Assembly: GCA_024280455.1 (NCBI GenBank)
Contig: JAJRQC010000101.1
Location: 1-34,628 of the forward strand
DNA: 34,628 bases
Origin: Deltaproteobacteria bacterium
Lineage (GTDB): Bacteria; Desulfobacterota; Desulfobulbia; Desulfobulbales; Desulfobulbaceae
Reading direction: 5' to 3'
The notes below the pieces were generated by a model that searched no databases, had not been told where the DNA came from, and was given only the letters and a program-made list of their open reading frames with translations. Made by a program: the position numbers and the translations under genes. Within the stretch, counting starts at the first letter, position 1, and every line of letters begins with the position of its first letter. Below are positions 1-8,615 of the stretch, piece after piece.

Positions 1-288
1 ACCAGCATGGCTGGACCAGATTGTACAGGTCACAGCCACAACAAACTATGAAAATAGCCCGGATCGGCATCACTTCGTGGGCGATTTTCGGATAAACCAG
101 CATGGCTGGACCAGGATTTTTAACGTCACAGCCACAACCAAGGATGAAAATAGCCTGATGCGGTATCACTTCGTGGGCGATTTTCGGATAAACCAGCATG
201 GCTGGACCAAGATTTTTAACGTTACAGCCACAACCAAGGATGAAAATAGCCTGATACGACATCACTTCGTGGGTTATTTTCGGATAAA
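1..288 (+). repeat. Tandem array of a 96-bp structured repeat (three copies)
   Basis: Three direct copies; the CCAGC that opens each unit lies at 2, 97 and 193, giving periods of 95 and 96 bp. Homology stops at a partial CGGATAAA near 281-288. Each unit can form helix P1 (GGCTG.ACC with GGT/CGT..CAGCC) and helix P2 (GAAAATAGCC with GGCGATTTTC; 50-59 with 80-89 in copy 1). Copy 1 is one base shorter than the others, which breaks the reading frame shared by copies 2 and 3, so the array is probably not coding. The same unit recurs around hcp at 26586 and 28328. The array may continue off the left edge. Confidence 0.85.
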
Positions 289-374
289 CTCTTTGGACGA
301 AAAATTACAACCTGAGTTATGCGTGGACAGCCCCTGAAAAAAACAAGGCAGCCATTAAGAGATCAATCCATTAT

Positions 375-399
375 AAAGACATCGTGCGATGTCTTTTTT
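375..399 (+). terminator. Intrinsic terminator after the repeat array
   Basis: A 9-bp stem AAAGACATC / GATGTCTTT (375-383 and 388-396) with a GTGC loop is followed by T's through 399. On the minus strand the T-run is poor, so it mainly stops plus-strand transcription coming through the repeat array. This suggests the array is the 3' end of a transcript that begins outside the window. Confidence 0.7.
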
Positions 400-421
400 C
401 ATGGCAGGAGGGGTGAAAAAA

Positions 422-1300
422 TTATCTGGTTACCGTTAAGAAATGTTCTTTGTACATTTTACGATAACTCTCCAGACTGGAGTCATCCAGCCATCGTTCA
501 TAGGCTGCACGATACCGGTCAGTAGGACGCTGTTCAAGAAGTACCCGGTTTATATTCTCTATAACCTCTTTCCCCCAATCGTTTTTTGAGCACGCCACGT
601 AGGAAAGCCAGCCATCAAAACTCTTCTGATTCTCGCTGATGGTCAGGGTCATAATTTTATCCCTTGCTCCCAATTGTTCCGCCATATACATGGCCTCTTC
701 TGGATGTCCAAGCAACACATCAACACGATCGAAAAGAAGCATCTTAAACAGGCTCTGAGCAAGGCCCTGTTGGGCATGAACAAAGATATTCTTCTGGCCG
801 CTGTGTCTGGCAATAACCTGATCAACGGCCTCGCCGTAAGAACGATCCCTGGCCAGACCAAACAAAATGTTTTCATCCTTGAGCACATCACTGAGGTTCA
901 CAATTTTTTTGCCGCCTAACTTTTCCAGATTGTCCTTTTTTATAATAAGCACGATCGGCAAGGTAAAAATACTGGGTATAGAATAATAGGCGAACTCTTC
1001 ACGTTCGGGGTTCTTGAAAAAACCTACAGTACAGACCTTTTCTCCGTGTTTGAAGTTGTAGTAATGACGAGCAATATTGGCAACAATCATGTCATGCTCA
1101 TACTGGGGTAGCTGCTCCTGAATAATGTCGGTAATCAGATCTTCGTAGCCTTGGCCTTTTAACTCTCCATTGTGAATAAAAAAAGGCGGCGCGTCAGCTT
1201 CCATCCAGGAAATGGAATCCTTCGCAAAAGACAGGTTGACATAACCACACGCCAAAAAGAAGGTAAGAGCGAGCAAGAATGACAAACTTTTTCCCAGCAT
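422..1300 (-). CDS. Periplasmic solute-binding-like protein (SBP_bac_3 / TIGR02285-like)
   Basis: 292 residues. The first ~26 form a signal peptide (KSLSFLLALTFFLACG core, probable cleavage after SFA), so the protein should be periplasmic. The rest resembles family 3 amino-acid-binding proteins of the TIGR02285 type: an early aromatic-rich PPFFIHNGELKGQGYE segment, a central TLPIVLIIKKDN strand and a C-terminal YRAAYERWLDD helix. No permease or ATPase gene is adjacent, so it may be an orphan receptor rather than part of an ABC importer; the ligand cannot be named. The start is supported by GGAGA nine bases upstream of the ATG. It is a single gene, divergent from the flavoprotein at 1584. Confidence 0.7.
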   Translation of the reverse strand: MLGKSLSFLLALTFFLACGYVNLSFAKDSISWMEADAPPFFIHNGELKGQGYEDLITDIIQEQLPQYEHDMIVANIARHYYNFKHGEKVCTVGFFKNPEREEFAYYSIPSIFTLPIVLIIKKDNLEKLGGKKIVNLSDVLKDENILFGLARDRSYGEAVDQVIARHSGQKNIFVHAQQGLAQSLFKMLLFDRVDVLLGHPEEAMYMAEQLGARDKIMTLTISENQKSFDGWLSYVACSKNDWGKEVIENINRVLLEQRPTDRYRAAYERWLDDSSLESYRKMYKEHFLTVTR

Positions 1301-1583
1301 AATGTCTCCGAAGTAGATGAAATGGATTGCGGTTTAAGAAGCACTCCCAAACAAACATAAAACATTGCAGTCCAATTATCACGACAATTTTATCTATCTG
1401 TATTGGCCTGAAACAAAAGGATAAGATGGCAATAATAGAAAGAGCGGGAAAACATCACTGAAGGACACACATAACACGGCAGAGGCCGGCTTTGTGGTTG
1501 CTTTTTTATTACAGAACGGTTTTTCTGCCGACACACAGTGTATGTTGGTATTTTTCACCCTATTTTTGAGCTGATTGATACAG

Positions 1584-2618
1584 ATGAAATCCTCTGCAGA
1601 AATTGTCATCATCGGAGCCGGACCGGGAGGACTAGCCTGTGCAAAACACCTGGCCGAAAACAACCGTAGAGTTCTGGTCATTGAACGTAAACAGGTCATC
1701 GGCCCCAAGGTCTGTGCCGGAGGTATCACCTGGAGCGGTCTGCTGCGCCACGTCCCGGAAGACCTCATTGAACAGGCCTTTCCGCAGCAGTTTATCTATT
1801 CCAATCTTCAGAAAATAAAGGTCTCGGAACCGGAGCCCATTGTTGCCACCATAAATAGAGAAACTCTTGGTCAGTGGATGGCCCGATCGGCCGCTGATGC
1901 CGGGGCAACTGTTGAAACCGGGATGACGGTGCTGGAGATCACAAGAGACAGTGTGATTGCGAAAAATTCCGACGGCAACGTACAGACAATTGGTTACACA
2001 CACCTGGTCGGGGCCGACGGTTCGACCTCGATGGTGCGCAGGTTTCTTGGGATTCACACGAAAAGAATGGGCATCGGCATCAACTATCAGGTTAGCGGGA
2101 AATGTAAAAACATGGAATGGCATCTAAACACAAAGATGTTCGGATCCGGCTACGGCTGGATCTTTCCCCATCGTGAGACAATCTCTATCGGCGCCTATGG
2201 AGATCAGCACAATCTGCCGGCAGCGGAGTTGAAAAAACGGCTGCTTACCTGGGCCGCCCGAAGAGGGTATGACCTATCCCATGAACAACCGCGGGCAGCT
2301 CTGGTCAACTATGATTTCCAGGGCTTTTCTTTCGGTTCGATCTGGCTGGTTGGCGATGCCGCCGGTCTAGCATCCGGCTTGACCGGCGAGGGAATTTATC
2401 CGGCAATTATCACCGGTGAGGCAGTGGCAAAAAAAATTATCGACCCGGCCTACCCGGCTGTAGAGATCACCGCTATGGCAAAAAAACAATTGCAACATCA
2501 AAGGGTTATTCGACTTGCAGCAATCCATCCATTGCTGTGCAGCTTGATGATGGAATGGCTGGTCTTTCTTTTACGCATAAAACTGCTTGATTTCCATGCC
2601 CTGGAAATGGCAGATTAA
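1584..2618 (+). CDS. Geranylgeranyl reductase family FAD-dependent oxidoreductase
   Basis: 344 residues from ATG 1584; an in-frame TTG lies at 1575. The N-terminus has the FAD dinucleotide fold IVIIGAGPGGLACA and an acidic VLVIER end to strand 2. A second flavin motif, LVGDAAGLASGLTGEGI, lies near residue 255. These are the hallmarks of the geranylgeranyl reductase / digeranylglycerophospholipid reductase family, which saturates isoprenoid chains or oxidises related lipids. A menaquinone cluster in the same window makes reduction of a polyprenyl tail plausible, but this is inference. It is the first gene of a co-directional run. No strong Shine-Dalgarno sequence is visible. Confidence 0.8.
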   Translation: MKSSAEIVIIGAGPGGLACAKHLAENNRRVLVIERKQVIGPKVCAGGITWSGLLRHVPEDLIEQAFPQQFIYSNLQKIKVSEPEPIVATINRETLGQWMARSAADAGATVETGMTVLEITRDSVIAKNSDGNVQTIGYTHLVGADGSTSMVRRFLGIHTKRMGIGINYQVSGKCKNMEWHLNTKMFGSGYGWIFPHRETISIGAYGDQHNLPAAELKKRLLTWAARRGYDLSHEQPRAALVNYDFQGFSFGSIWLVGDAAGLASGLTGEGIYPAIITGEAVAKKIIDPAYPAVEITAMAKKQLQHQRVIRLAAIHPLLCSLMMEWLVFLLRIKLLDFHALEMAD

Positions 2619-2663
2619 GGATTCGCTTAAAAAAACAACTTCAACTCAATAGTTTTTACTCTC

Positions 2664-2939
2664 ATGAAACCAGATCGAACAAAAGTTATCATCTACAACA
2701 TTCTCTTTGTGGTCGTCTGCGCAGGCCTCTTTCTCTTTCTCTGGAATGCGCCGCCGGAAACCACGGCCTACCTGCCCCATGACAGTGATCACGAACGGTT
2801 CATGGACATGGGAAAAAAGGAAGCTGAAAAGTTCTGCAATGAGTGTCATGCCCCGGACGCCATAGCTCCTCTGCCCGAAGATCATCCACCCAAATACCGC
2901 TGCCTGTTCTGTCATAAACGAGACCAGGAGAAAATGTAA
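2664..2939 (+). CDS. Small membrane-anchored dihaem cytochrome c
   Basis: 91 residues. Residues ~8-26 form one hydrophobic helix (YNILFVVVCAGLFLFLW) that probably serves as an uncleaved anchor. The remaining ~60 residues hold two covalent haem c motifs, CNECH and CLFCH, about 25 residues apart. The expected role is periplasmic one-electron transfer; the partner is unknown. The stop TAA overlaps the next ATG (TAATG), so translation is coupled to the PEP synthase regulator, an unusual partnership. No homologue name is recognised with certainty. Confidence 0.75.
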   Translation: MKPDRTKVIIYNILFVVVCAGLFLFLWNAPPETTAYLPHDSDHERFMDMGKKEAEKFCNECHAPDAIAPLPEDHPPKYRCLFCHKRDQEKM

Positions 2940-3760
2940 TGTGGAACGCAAAGGATGTTTATTATGTGTCCGATTCAACGGCACTCCTGACGGAAGACAT
3001 GGCAAGGTCAATGCTCTGCCAATTTCCGGAAATCAGCTTCAATGAAGAAAAGATTCCTTTTGTCCGGACTGTAAATGACGCCAAAAAAGTACTCAAAGAT
3101 ATTCTCAAACAATCAGGCGCCCTGCGGCCGCTGATTTTCTGCACCATCATGGATGCCGAGGTACGTGAAGTCTTTGATGTGGCCGAGGTTGAACTGCTCG
3201 ACCTTTATGGAGGTTTTCTCAATACCCTGGAAATGGCCCTTGAAGCCAAGGCGCTGCGGGAACCCGGTTACTTCAGGCATGGAGACAATTCTCAGATTGA
3301 CCGAAGAGTGGAGGCGATCCATTACTCCATGGAGCATGATGACGGGAAAAAAACCGGTGGTTACGACCAGGCCGATATCATTCTTATCGGCGTTTCCAGA
3401 TCCGGAAAAACACCGGTCAGCGTCTATCTTGCAACGCATATGGGAATCAAAGCCGCCAATTTTCCCCTGACAGCAGACCACCTGAGCAACTATGAACTGC
3501 CCTCAGACATTGTCCGCAACCGTATCCACACCGTCGGCCTGACCACATCTCCCCAGTACCTGCATAGAATTCGGGAAAAACGGTATTCCGGCAGCAGGTA
3601 CGCCAGTGTTGCCACCTGTTCCAATGAACTGCGGCAGGCTGAACAACTCTGCCTGCAGCACTCGATAAAGACCTTGAACACGGAAGGGAAATCCATCGAA
3701 GAGATAGCTGTCCAGGCGACACAACTCGTCGGCATTACCAAATCGAGACACAGCGGATAA
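2939..3760 (+). CDS. ppsR: Bifunctional PEP synthase regulatory kinase/phosphorylase (PSRP, DUF299)
   Basis: 273 residues, the normal length for the family. It opens with VYYVSDSTALLTEDMARSM, the PSRP N-terminal signature, and carries the P-loop GVSRSGKTP near residue 149. Family members use ADP to phosphorylate, and phosphate to dephosphorylate, a threonine of phosphoenolpyruvate synthase (or PPDK) next to its catalytic histidine, switching gluconeogenic PEP production. No ppsA/ppdK target lies in the window. Translationally coupled to the upstream cytochrome and followed after 3 bases by the dehydratase gene. Confidence 0.85.
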   Translation: MWNAKDVYYVSDSTALLTEDMARSMLCQFPEISFNEEKIPFVRTVNDAKKVLKDILKQSGALRPLIFCTIMDAEVREVFDVAEVELLDLYGGFLNTLEMALEAKALREPGYFRHGDNSQIDRRVEAIHYSMEHDDGKKTGGYDQADIILIGVSRSGKTPVSVYLATHMGIKAANFPLTADHLSNYELPSDIVRNRIHTVGLTTSPQYLHRIREKRYSGSRYASVATCSNELRQAEQLCLQHSIKTLNTEGKSIEEIAVQATQLVGITKSRHSG

Positions 3761-3763
3761 CCT

Positions 3764-4717
3764 ATGTCTTCGATGCCGACCATTGGTGATATCTATCGTG
3801 CACGCCCCCATGTGTATCGCCACCTACGCCCCCCTCCACTTCATCAGTACTCAGGCCTCAACGATCTGGTTCAGGCGGAGATCTACCTTAAACACGAAAA
3901 TCATCAGCCGGTAGGCGCCTTCAAGGTCCGTGGCGGCCTGAATCTGGTTGCAGGTTTAAGCCAAGATCAAAAACGGGGCGGCTTGTTTACCGCCTCTACC
4001 GGCAACCACGGCCAGTCCATTGCCTTTGCGGCCAGGGCCCATAATATAAAGGCAACCATTGCCGTTCCTGTCGGGGCAAATCCAGGTAAAGTTGCCGCCA
4101 TGCAGGGGCTGGGAGCGGAAGTACTCTTTCACGGCAACGATTTTGATACCGCCCGGCAATGGATTGCCGAAGTCGCCAAGGAAAAAAGCGGCACATTTGT
4201 CGGCCCGACCGATGCACCGCTTATTCATGGAGTCGGCACCTATGGCCTGGAAATTATAGAAGACCTGCCCGATGTTGAAGTTATTATCGTACCGGTTGGC
4301 GCAGGCAGCGGGGTATGCGGTACCGCCATTGTTGCCAAAACTATAAACCCGGGGATCAGGGTCATTGGCGTCCAGTCGGCCCAGGCCCCGACCATGCAGC
4401 AGAGCTGGCAACAGGGAAGGCCGGTTGAGGGGCCTATGACAACTGTTGCCGAGGGCTTAGCCACCCGGATATCTTTTGCCAACACCCAGGCCATCATGGC
4501 CAGGTACCTGGACGACTTTGTACTGGTTGAAGATTCCGCCCTGGAAGAGGCGGTTCGCCTGCTGCTGACCCACAGTCACAATCTGGTTGAAGAAGCCGGT
4601 GCGGCTTCTCTTGCCGCCGCCCTGCAGATCAAAGAACAGCTGCAAGATAAAAAAGTGGTACTGGTGGTCAGTGGCGGAAACCTGTCTCCCGAACGACTTT
4701 CCCAGATTATAAGGTAA
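3764..4717 (+). CDS. Threonine/serine dehydratase (PLP-dependent, catabolic type)
   Basis: 317 residues with the fold type II PLP enzyme pattern. The Schiff-base lysine is in HQPVGAFKVRGG (about residue 52), the phosphate-binding glycine loop is VPVGAGSGVCGTA, and the C-terminal VVSGGNLS closes the cofactor site. The C-terminal ACT-like regulatory domain of biosynthetic IlvA is missing, so this resembles TdcB-type enzymes that deaminate threonine to 2-oxobutyrate or serine to pyruvate. The start may be the ATG at 3764 or the one at 3773. Substrate preference (threonine, serine or hydroxyaspartate) cannot be read from sequence alone. Confidence 0.85.
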   Translation: MSSMPTIGDIYRARPHVYRHLRPPPLHQYSGLNDLVQAEIYLKHENHQPVGAFKVRGGLNLVAGLSQDQKRGGLFTASTGNHGQSIAFAARAHNIKATIAVPVGANPGKVAAMQGLGAEVLFHGNDFDTARQWIAEVAKEKSGTFVGPTDAPLIHGVGTYGLEIIEDLPDVEVIIVPVGAGSGVCGTAIVAKTINPGIRVIGVQSAQAPTMQQSWQQGRPVEGPMTTVAEGLATRISFANTQAIMARYLDDFVLVEDSALEEAVRLLLTHSHNLVEEAGAASLAAALQIKEQLQDKKVVLVVSGGNLSPERLSQIIR

Positions 4718-4724
4718 AAATACC

Positions 4725-4943
4725 ATGCAATGGCTTGACAGAATTCCATGGAGCATCCTCATCATTGCCGCCGTATTCCTCGGCCTGGCCCCATTTGTAC
4801 CGGAGCCACACCTGATTGAAAAAATACGTATGCTGACCCAGGGCACGCTGGTCCGCCCCATTGACATCTTCGACCTGTTCTATCACGGACTCCCCCTTCT
4901 CCTGATTGGAGGAAAGTTATTTCGTCGGTTTCAACTCAGATGA
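4725..4943 (+). CDS. Small two-helix membrane protein
   Basis: 72 residues with an N-terminal hydrophobic helix (WSILIIAAVFLGLAPFV) and a second one near the C-terminus (FDLFYHGLPLLLIGGKLF). The PEPHLIEKIRML and RPIDIFDL segments are typical of a short family often labelled RND transporter in databases, although 72 residues cannot form an RND pump. The true function is unknown. Its stop overlaps the start of the next gene (ATGA). Confidence 0.6.
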   Translation: MQWLDRIPWSILIIAAVFLGLAPFVPEPHLIEKIRMLTQGTLVRPIDIFDLFYHGLPLLLIGGKLFRRFQLR

Positions 4944-5920
4944 CGGCGTATTTGACCAACAACAGCAAGTCGACTAAGATATCCCGGGCAAAGAATCTAC
5001 CAGCTCTGACAATACTCCTCCTGTTTCTCTTTTCAGCCATAAGTTCCGGCTGCAGGAGACAGGAAAACGATATGGAAAACAGAATGACACAAAACACCAT
5101 GGATCGACCTGAAATCCTCCGATTCCTCTTTCATCCGCGGACCACGGCCAGGACAACACCACCTGAGAGAACAATGGATTTTGATGTACCCGTTGCCCCG
5201 GATGCCACCATTGGCTGCCGCCTGTTTACAGCTGAAAAAGACGCGCCCATTATCCTCTTTTTTCACGGGAACGGTGAAATCGTTGCCGATTATGATGATA
5301 TCGGCCCATATTATCAGCAGCAGGGCCTTAATTTTCTGGTGACGGATTATCGTGGGTATGGCTGGAGTACAGGTTCACCGACCTCCAGCACCATGCTTAC
5401 CGATGCCCGAACCCTATACGAAGATCTGTTGAAAAAACTGCGCGCAGACGGCTATACGGGTTCAGTCTTTGTCATGGGCAGATCACTGGGCAGTGCCTGT
5501 GCCATCGAGCTGGCGGCTCTTCATAATGAGGAGATAGCAGGACTCATCATTGAATCCGGTTTTGCCGAGACCCTGCCCCTGGCCCGGACCCTCGGCATAG
5601 ACACAGACAAACTCGGCATTAGCGAAAAGGACACCTTTGATAACAGCCGCAAGATGGAATCGATCACCAAACCGACCTTTATCCTTCACGGACAACAGGA
5701 TACTCTCATTCCCCTCCGGCAGGCTGAAAAACTCATGGCCGCAAGCGGCGCCCGCTCCAAAGAGCTGCAGATTATCCCCGGGGCCGATCACAACACCTTG
5801 ATTGCCGTTGGCGGCATGTTGTATTTTCAGGCCATCAAACAGTTTATCAATAAGGTTGAAGGGACGGATGACTGGCGCAAGCGTCGTCGATCCTCCAGGG
5901 AAAAGCAACAGGAAAACTGA
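4940..5920 (+). CDS. Alpha/beta hydrolase, exported or membrane-anchored
   Basis: 326 residues. A hydrophobic segment (LTILLLFLFSAISSGC, residues ~23-38) ends in a lipobox-like cysteine, suggesting a lipoprotein or anchored enzyme, although the residues before the Cys are not an ideal lipobox. The catalytic triad can be read: nucleophile Ser in GRSLGS, Asp in HGQQDTLIP, His in PGADHNT; the oxyanion region is FFHGNGE. Resembles the BEM46/YqkD-like serine hydrolases. The substrate is unknown. The last ~15 residues are strongly basic. The ATG overlaps the previous stop. Confidence 0.75.
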   Translation: MTAYLTNNSKSTKISRAKNLPALTILLLFLFSAISSGCRRQENDMENRMTQNTMDRPEILRFLFHPRTTARTTPPERTMDFDVPVAPDATIGCRLFTAEKDAPIILFFHGNGEIVADYDDIGPYYQQQGLNFLVTDYRGYGWSTGSPTSSTMLTDARTLYEDLLKKLRADGYTGSVFVMGRSLGSACAIELAALHNEEIAGLIIESGFAETLPLARTLGIDTDKLGISEKDTFDNSRKMESITKPTFILHGQQDTLIPLRQAEKLMAASGARSKELQIIPGADHNTLIAVGGMLYFQAIKQFINKVEGTDDWRKRRRSSREKQQEN

Positions 5921-5923
5921 AAA

Positions 5924-6430
5924 ATGACCGGCAAGCGAACCGATTACATCTCCTGGGATGAATATTTCATGGCCATTGCCCTGCTCTCGGGCCTGCGCTC
6001 AAAAGACCCTAATACTCAGGTCGGCGCCTGTGTCGCCAATGCCCAGAATAAAATCGTCGGGGTCGGCTACAACGGCTTCCCCATCGGCTGCTCCGATGAC
6101 GAACTGCCCTGGGCCAGAGAAGGCGGTTACCTGGACACAAAGTACCCCTATGTCTGCCACGCGGAGTTGAATGCCGTCCTTAACTCAATAACCTTTGACC
6201 TGCGAGACTGCCGCATTTACGTCGCCCTGTTCCCCTGTAACGAATGCACCAAGGTTATTATCCAGTCCGGTATTCGAGAGATCGTTTATCTTTCCGACAA
6301 ATACAGGGAAACCGACTCGGTCCTGGCCTCAAAAATCATGCTGGAAAAATCCAACACCTCCTTTCGCCGCTTCCATCCTGATCGGCAGTCGATCCTTCTC
6401 TCCTTCACAAACAATACCGAAGACCAATAA
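5924..6430 (+). CDS. Deoxycytidylate (dCMP) deaminase
   Basis: 168 residues. The zinc site is complete: HAE (His ligand plus catalytic Glu) and PCNEC (two Cys ligands). The N-terminal WDEYFMAIALLSGLRSKDP and GYNGFPIGCSDDELPW are typical of dCMP deaminase rather than cytidine or tRNA adenosine deaminase. It converts dCMP to dUMP for thymidylate synthesis in the cytoplasm. It starts 3 bases after the hydrolase stop, as part of the same transcript. Confidence 0.9.
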   Translation: MTGKRTDYISWDEYFMAIALLSGLRSKDPNTQVGACVANAQNKIVGVGYNGFPIGCSDDELPWAREGGYLDTKYPYVCHAELNAVLNSITFDLRDCRIYVALFPCNECTKVIIQSGIREIVYLSDKYRETDSVLASKIMLEKSNTSFRRFHPDRQSILLSFTNNTEDQ

Positions 6431-6445
6431 CCCGCCTGGAACCCC

Positions 6446-6667
6446 ATGGAAACGCTAGCCATTCGTGACGAATACATCGAGCTCTATAAAGTATTGAAAA
6501 TTGAGAACATGGCTGCAAGCGGCGGTGAGGCTAAGTTTCTTATCAGCGAAGGACTGGTTCAGGTCAATGGCCAGGTTGACACCCGAAAACGGAGAAAGAC
6601 CAGACCCGGGGATATTGTCGAGTATAATGGGGAAGAGGTACGGATTACAGGCACCGAAAAGGGCTGA
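6446..6667 (+). CDS. S4-domain RNA-binding protein (YbcJ-like)
   Basis: 73 residues that are almost entirely an S4 fold: IENMAASGGEAKFLISEGLVQVNG followed by a basic DTRKRRKTRPGDIVEY turn. Similar stand-alone S4 proteins (YbcJ type) bind structured RNA, probably rRNA, in the cytoplasm. Last gene of the 1584-6667 run, directly before the terminator at 6676. Confidence 0.8.
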   Translation: METLAIRDEYIELYKVLKIENMAASGGEAKFLISEGLVQVNGQVDTRKRRKTRPGDIVEYNGEEVRITGTEKG

Positions 6668-6675
6668 GAGTCCAT

Positions 6676-6714
6676 AAAAAAAATCTCTGTGACGGCTGCC
6701 ACAGAGATTTTTTT
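6676..6714. terminator. Bidirectional terminator between the S4 gene and purC
   Basis: The core stem is AAATCTCTGTG / CACAGAGATTT (6681-6691 and 6700-6710) with an 8-nt loop, extended by A's on the left and T's on the right. It therefore presents a T-run to transcripts from both sides: the plus-strand S4 gene and the minus-strand purC, whose stop is at 6743. Confidence 0.85.
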
Positions 6715-6742
6715 ATTTTTTTCTTCTGAATCGAAAAAAGTT

Positions 6743-7633
6743 TCAGGAAATAAGCTTCTTCTGAGCCTCTTCGTAGCGCGCCCTGGTCTTCTCCAGAATT
6801 TCCGCCGGCAGAGGCGGTGGCGGCGGCTGCTTGTTCCAGTCTAAGGAAGAAAGATAATCCCGCAGGAACTGCTTGTCGAAACTCGGCTGTCCCTGGCCCG
6901 GGGTATACTCATCCAGAGGCCAGAACCGGGAGGAATCCGGGGTCAGCACTTCATCAATCAGAATCAGTTCCCCGTCAACCATGCCCAGTTCAAACTTGGT
7001 GTCGGCAATGATAATTCCCTTGCCCAAGGCATATTCTGCCGCCTTTTCATACAGAGTAAGACTGACTTCAGCCATCCTGGCGGCCATCTCTTTACCGACA
7101 ACCTCTTCCATAAGGGCAAAGGAGATATTCTCGTCGTGCAGCCCCTGCTCAGCCTTGGTTGAAGGGGTAAAGAGCGGTTGGGGAAATTTATCCGACTCCT
7201 GCAGGCCTTCCCCAAGTTCAAAGCCGCAGACAGTGGTGTCTTTCTGATAGGCCTTCCAGAACGAGCCTGAAATATAGCCCCGGACAATGCACTCTATGGG
7301 CTGGACTTTGGTCTTCCGGACCAGCATGGAGCGTCCTTCCAACTGATCTTTATACTGATGACAGACTTCAGGATATTCGTCTACATCAGCAGTAATAAGG
7401 TGGTTGGGAATAATATCGCCAAGCAGGTCAAACCAGAACAGGGAGATCCGGGTCAGCACCCTGCCCTTGCCCGGGATGGGGTCAGCCATAACCACGTCAT
7501 AGGCTGAAATTCTGTCGGTGGCAACCATGACGAGTTTATCATCATGGCCTGGAATCCCGTACATATCGCGGACCTTACCTCGGTGCAGCAGGTCAAGCTC
7601 AGGACAGTCAGTCTGGATAACAGCAGTGGTCAT
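6743..7633 (-). CDS. purC: Phosphoribosylaminoimidazole-succinocarboxamide synthase
   Basis: 296 residues, in the range of the longer (yeast-like) SAICAR synthases. It ligates aspartate to CAIR with ATP in purine biosynthesis. Diagnostic segments are HRGKVRDMY (ATP site), [10 protein letters not shown], the [15 protein letters not shown] signature, IADTKFELG and [14 protein letters not shown]. The start ATG has a good Shine-Dalgarno (CAGGAGG). It is followed upstream by adk on the same strand with a ~90-bp gap. Confidence 0.95.
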   Translation of the reverse strand: MTTAVIQTDCPELDLLHRGKVRDMYGIPGHDDKLVMVATDRISAYDVVMADPIPGKGRVLTRISLFWFDLLGDIIPNHLITADVDEYPEVCHQYKDQLEGRSMLVRKTKVQPIECIVRGYISGSFWKAYQKDTTVCGFELGEGLQESDKFPQPLFTPSTKAEQGLHDENISFALMEEVVGKEMAARMAEVSLTLYEKAAEYALGKGIIIADTKFELGMVDGELILIDEVLTPDSSRFWPLDEYTPGQGQPSFDKQFLRDYLSSLDWNKQPPPPPLPAEILEKTRARYEEAQKKLIS

Positions 7634-7723
7634 GAAAAAACCTCCTGAAGTAAACGAGCAGGAAATTGTTTTTTTATTCCCTGCTCTATTCTTGTTTTCT
7701 GGGCGCCTTGAACAAAGCGGCTT

Positions 7724-8371
7724 TTACAAATTTAACTCTTTTTTTACGGCCTCAATAACCGCGTCACTGCTCACGGCTTCAACACTCAGGAGCAGGCCCT
7801 CTTTTTCGTAAAAACCAATCAGGGGGGACGTCTTCTCGTTATAGGTGGCCAGACGATGACTGATCGCCTCTTCGGTCTCATCCTCACGCTGAACAACCTT
7901 GGCACCGCATTTATCACAGATACCTTCCTGCTTGGGCGGATTTGATTTTACATTATAAATCGCCTGGCAGTCGGAATTCTCGCAGGTTCTGCGGGTACAG
8001 AGCCGATCAAGAATAATATCCTTGGGCACATCAATATTGACTGCCTTATCCAGGGTAATATCAAGTCTGACAAGAAGTTCCTTCAATGCTTCGGCCTGGG
8101 GAATGGTGCGCGGAAAGCCATCGAGCAGAAAACCCTTTGCACAATCGGGCTCCTGCAGGCGACCTTCCATGATACCCATGATCAGTGAGTCCGGAACCAG
8201 ATCACCACGCTTCATATAGCCTTCAGCCTCTTTACCAAGCTCGGAACCGGCCTGCACTGCACCGCGGAGGATATCACCGGTGGAAATCTGTATGGAGCCG
8301 TCAATGGCGGTCAACAGTTTAGCTACGGTTCCCTTGCCGGCGCCGGGGGCACCGAGTAAAATCAACTTCAT
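7724..8371 (-). CDS. adk: Adenylate kinase
   Basis: 215 residues, the long form with a LID domain. The P-loop GAPGAGKGT is at residues 7-15, the LLDGFPRTIPQA signature near 83. The LID holds Cys residues in CENSDCQAIYN and CDKCG, spaced as a structural zinc site. Catalyses ATP + AMP to 2 ADP. Strong Shine-Dalgarno (AGGAGAAAATT-ATG). Confidence 0.95.
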   Translation of the reverse strand: MKLILLGAPGAGKGTVAKLLTAIDGSIQISTGDILRGAVQAGSELGKEAEGYMKRGDLVPDSLIMGIMEGRLQEPDCAKGFLLDGFPRTIPQAEALKELLVRLDITLDKAVNIDVPKDIILDRLCTRRTCENSDCQAIYNVKSNPPKQEGICDKCGAKVVQREDETEEAISHRLATYNEKTSPLIGFYEKEGLLLSVEAVSSDAVIEAVKKELNL

Positions 8372-8530
8372 AATTTTCTCCTACATTTTTTTTGATCAAT
8401 CAATTTGGTCAGGGTCACAAACAAACCCGGAAAACTTTCTAGTATAGCCGATTCCAGGCCGAGTTGGTAGCTCAAAATCGTTCCCGACGATGAACCAGAC
8501 GACAAATTTCTCTCAAATTTTTACACCCCC

Positions 8531-8558
8531 TTGACAAGGGAGGATCAAAACTTATTTT
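8531..8558 (+). promoter_or_regulatory. Candidate promoter for the Hsp20 pair
   Basis: TTGACA (8531-8536), a 16-bp spacer and TATTTT (8553-8558), about 58 bp before the first Hsp20 ATG. The -35 lies inside a small inverted repeat CCCTT-GAC-AAGGG. No clear sigma-32 pattern (CTTGAAA / CCCCATNT) or CIRCE element was seen. Confidence 0.5.
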
Positions 8559-8615
8559 TAGGCCAGGAACGAGTAAAAAAACAGTAAACCATAAACCCAT
8601 GAAGAGGAGGAAAAA

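Noticed and set aside
1-288. CRISPR array
   Set aside because: Whole 96-bp units are repeated with no unique spacers, and no cas genes are present.
77-337. 86-residue open frame across the left repeat array
   Set aside because: It is open only because the repeat period is a multiple of three. Copy 1 is one base shorter and shifts frame, and the pattern of changes follows RNA pairing rather than codons.
8525-8545. CIRCE or sigma-32 site before the Hsp20 genes
   Set aside because: CCCTT-GAC-AAGGG is a short palindrome but lacks the CIRCE arms and spacing, and no sigma-32 -10 is present.
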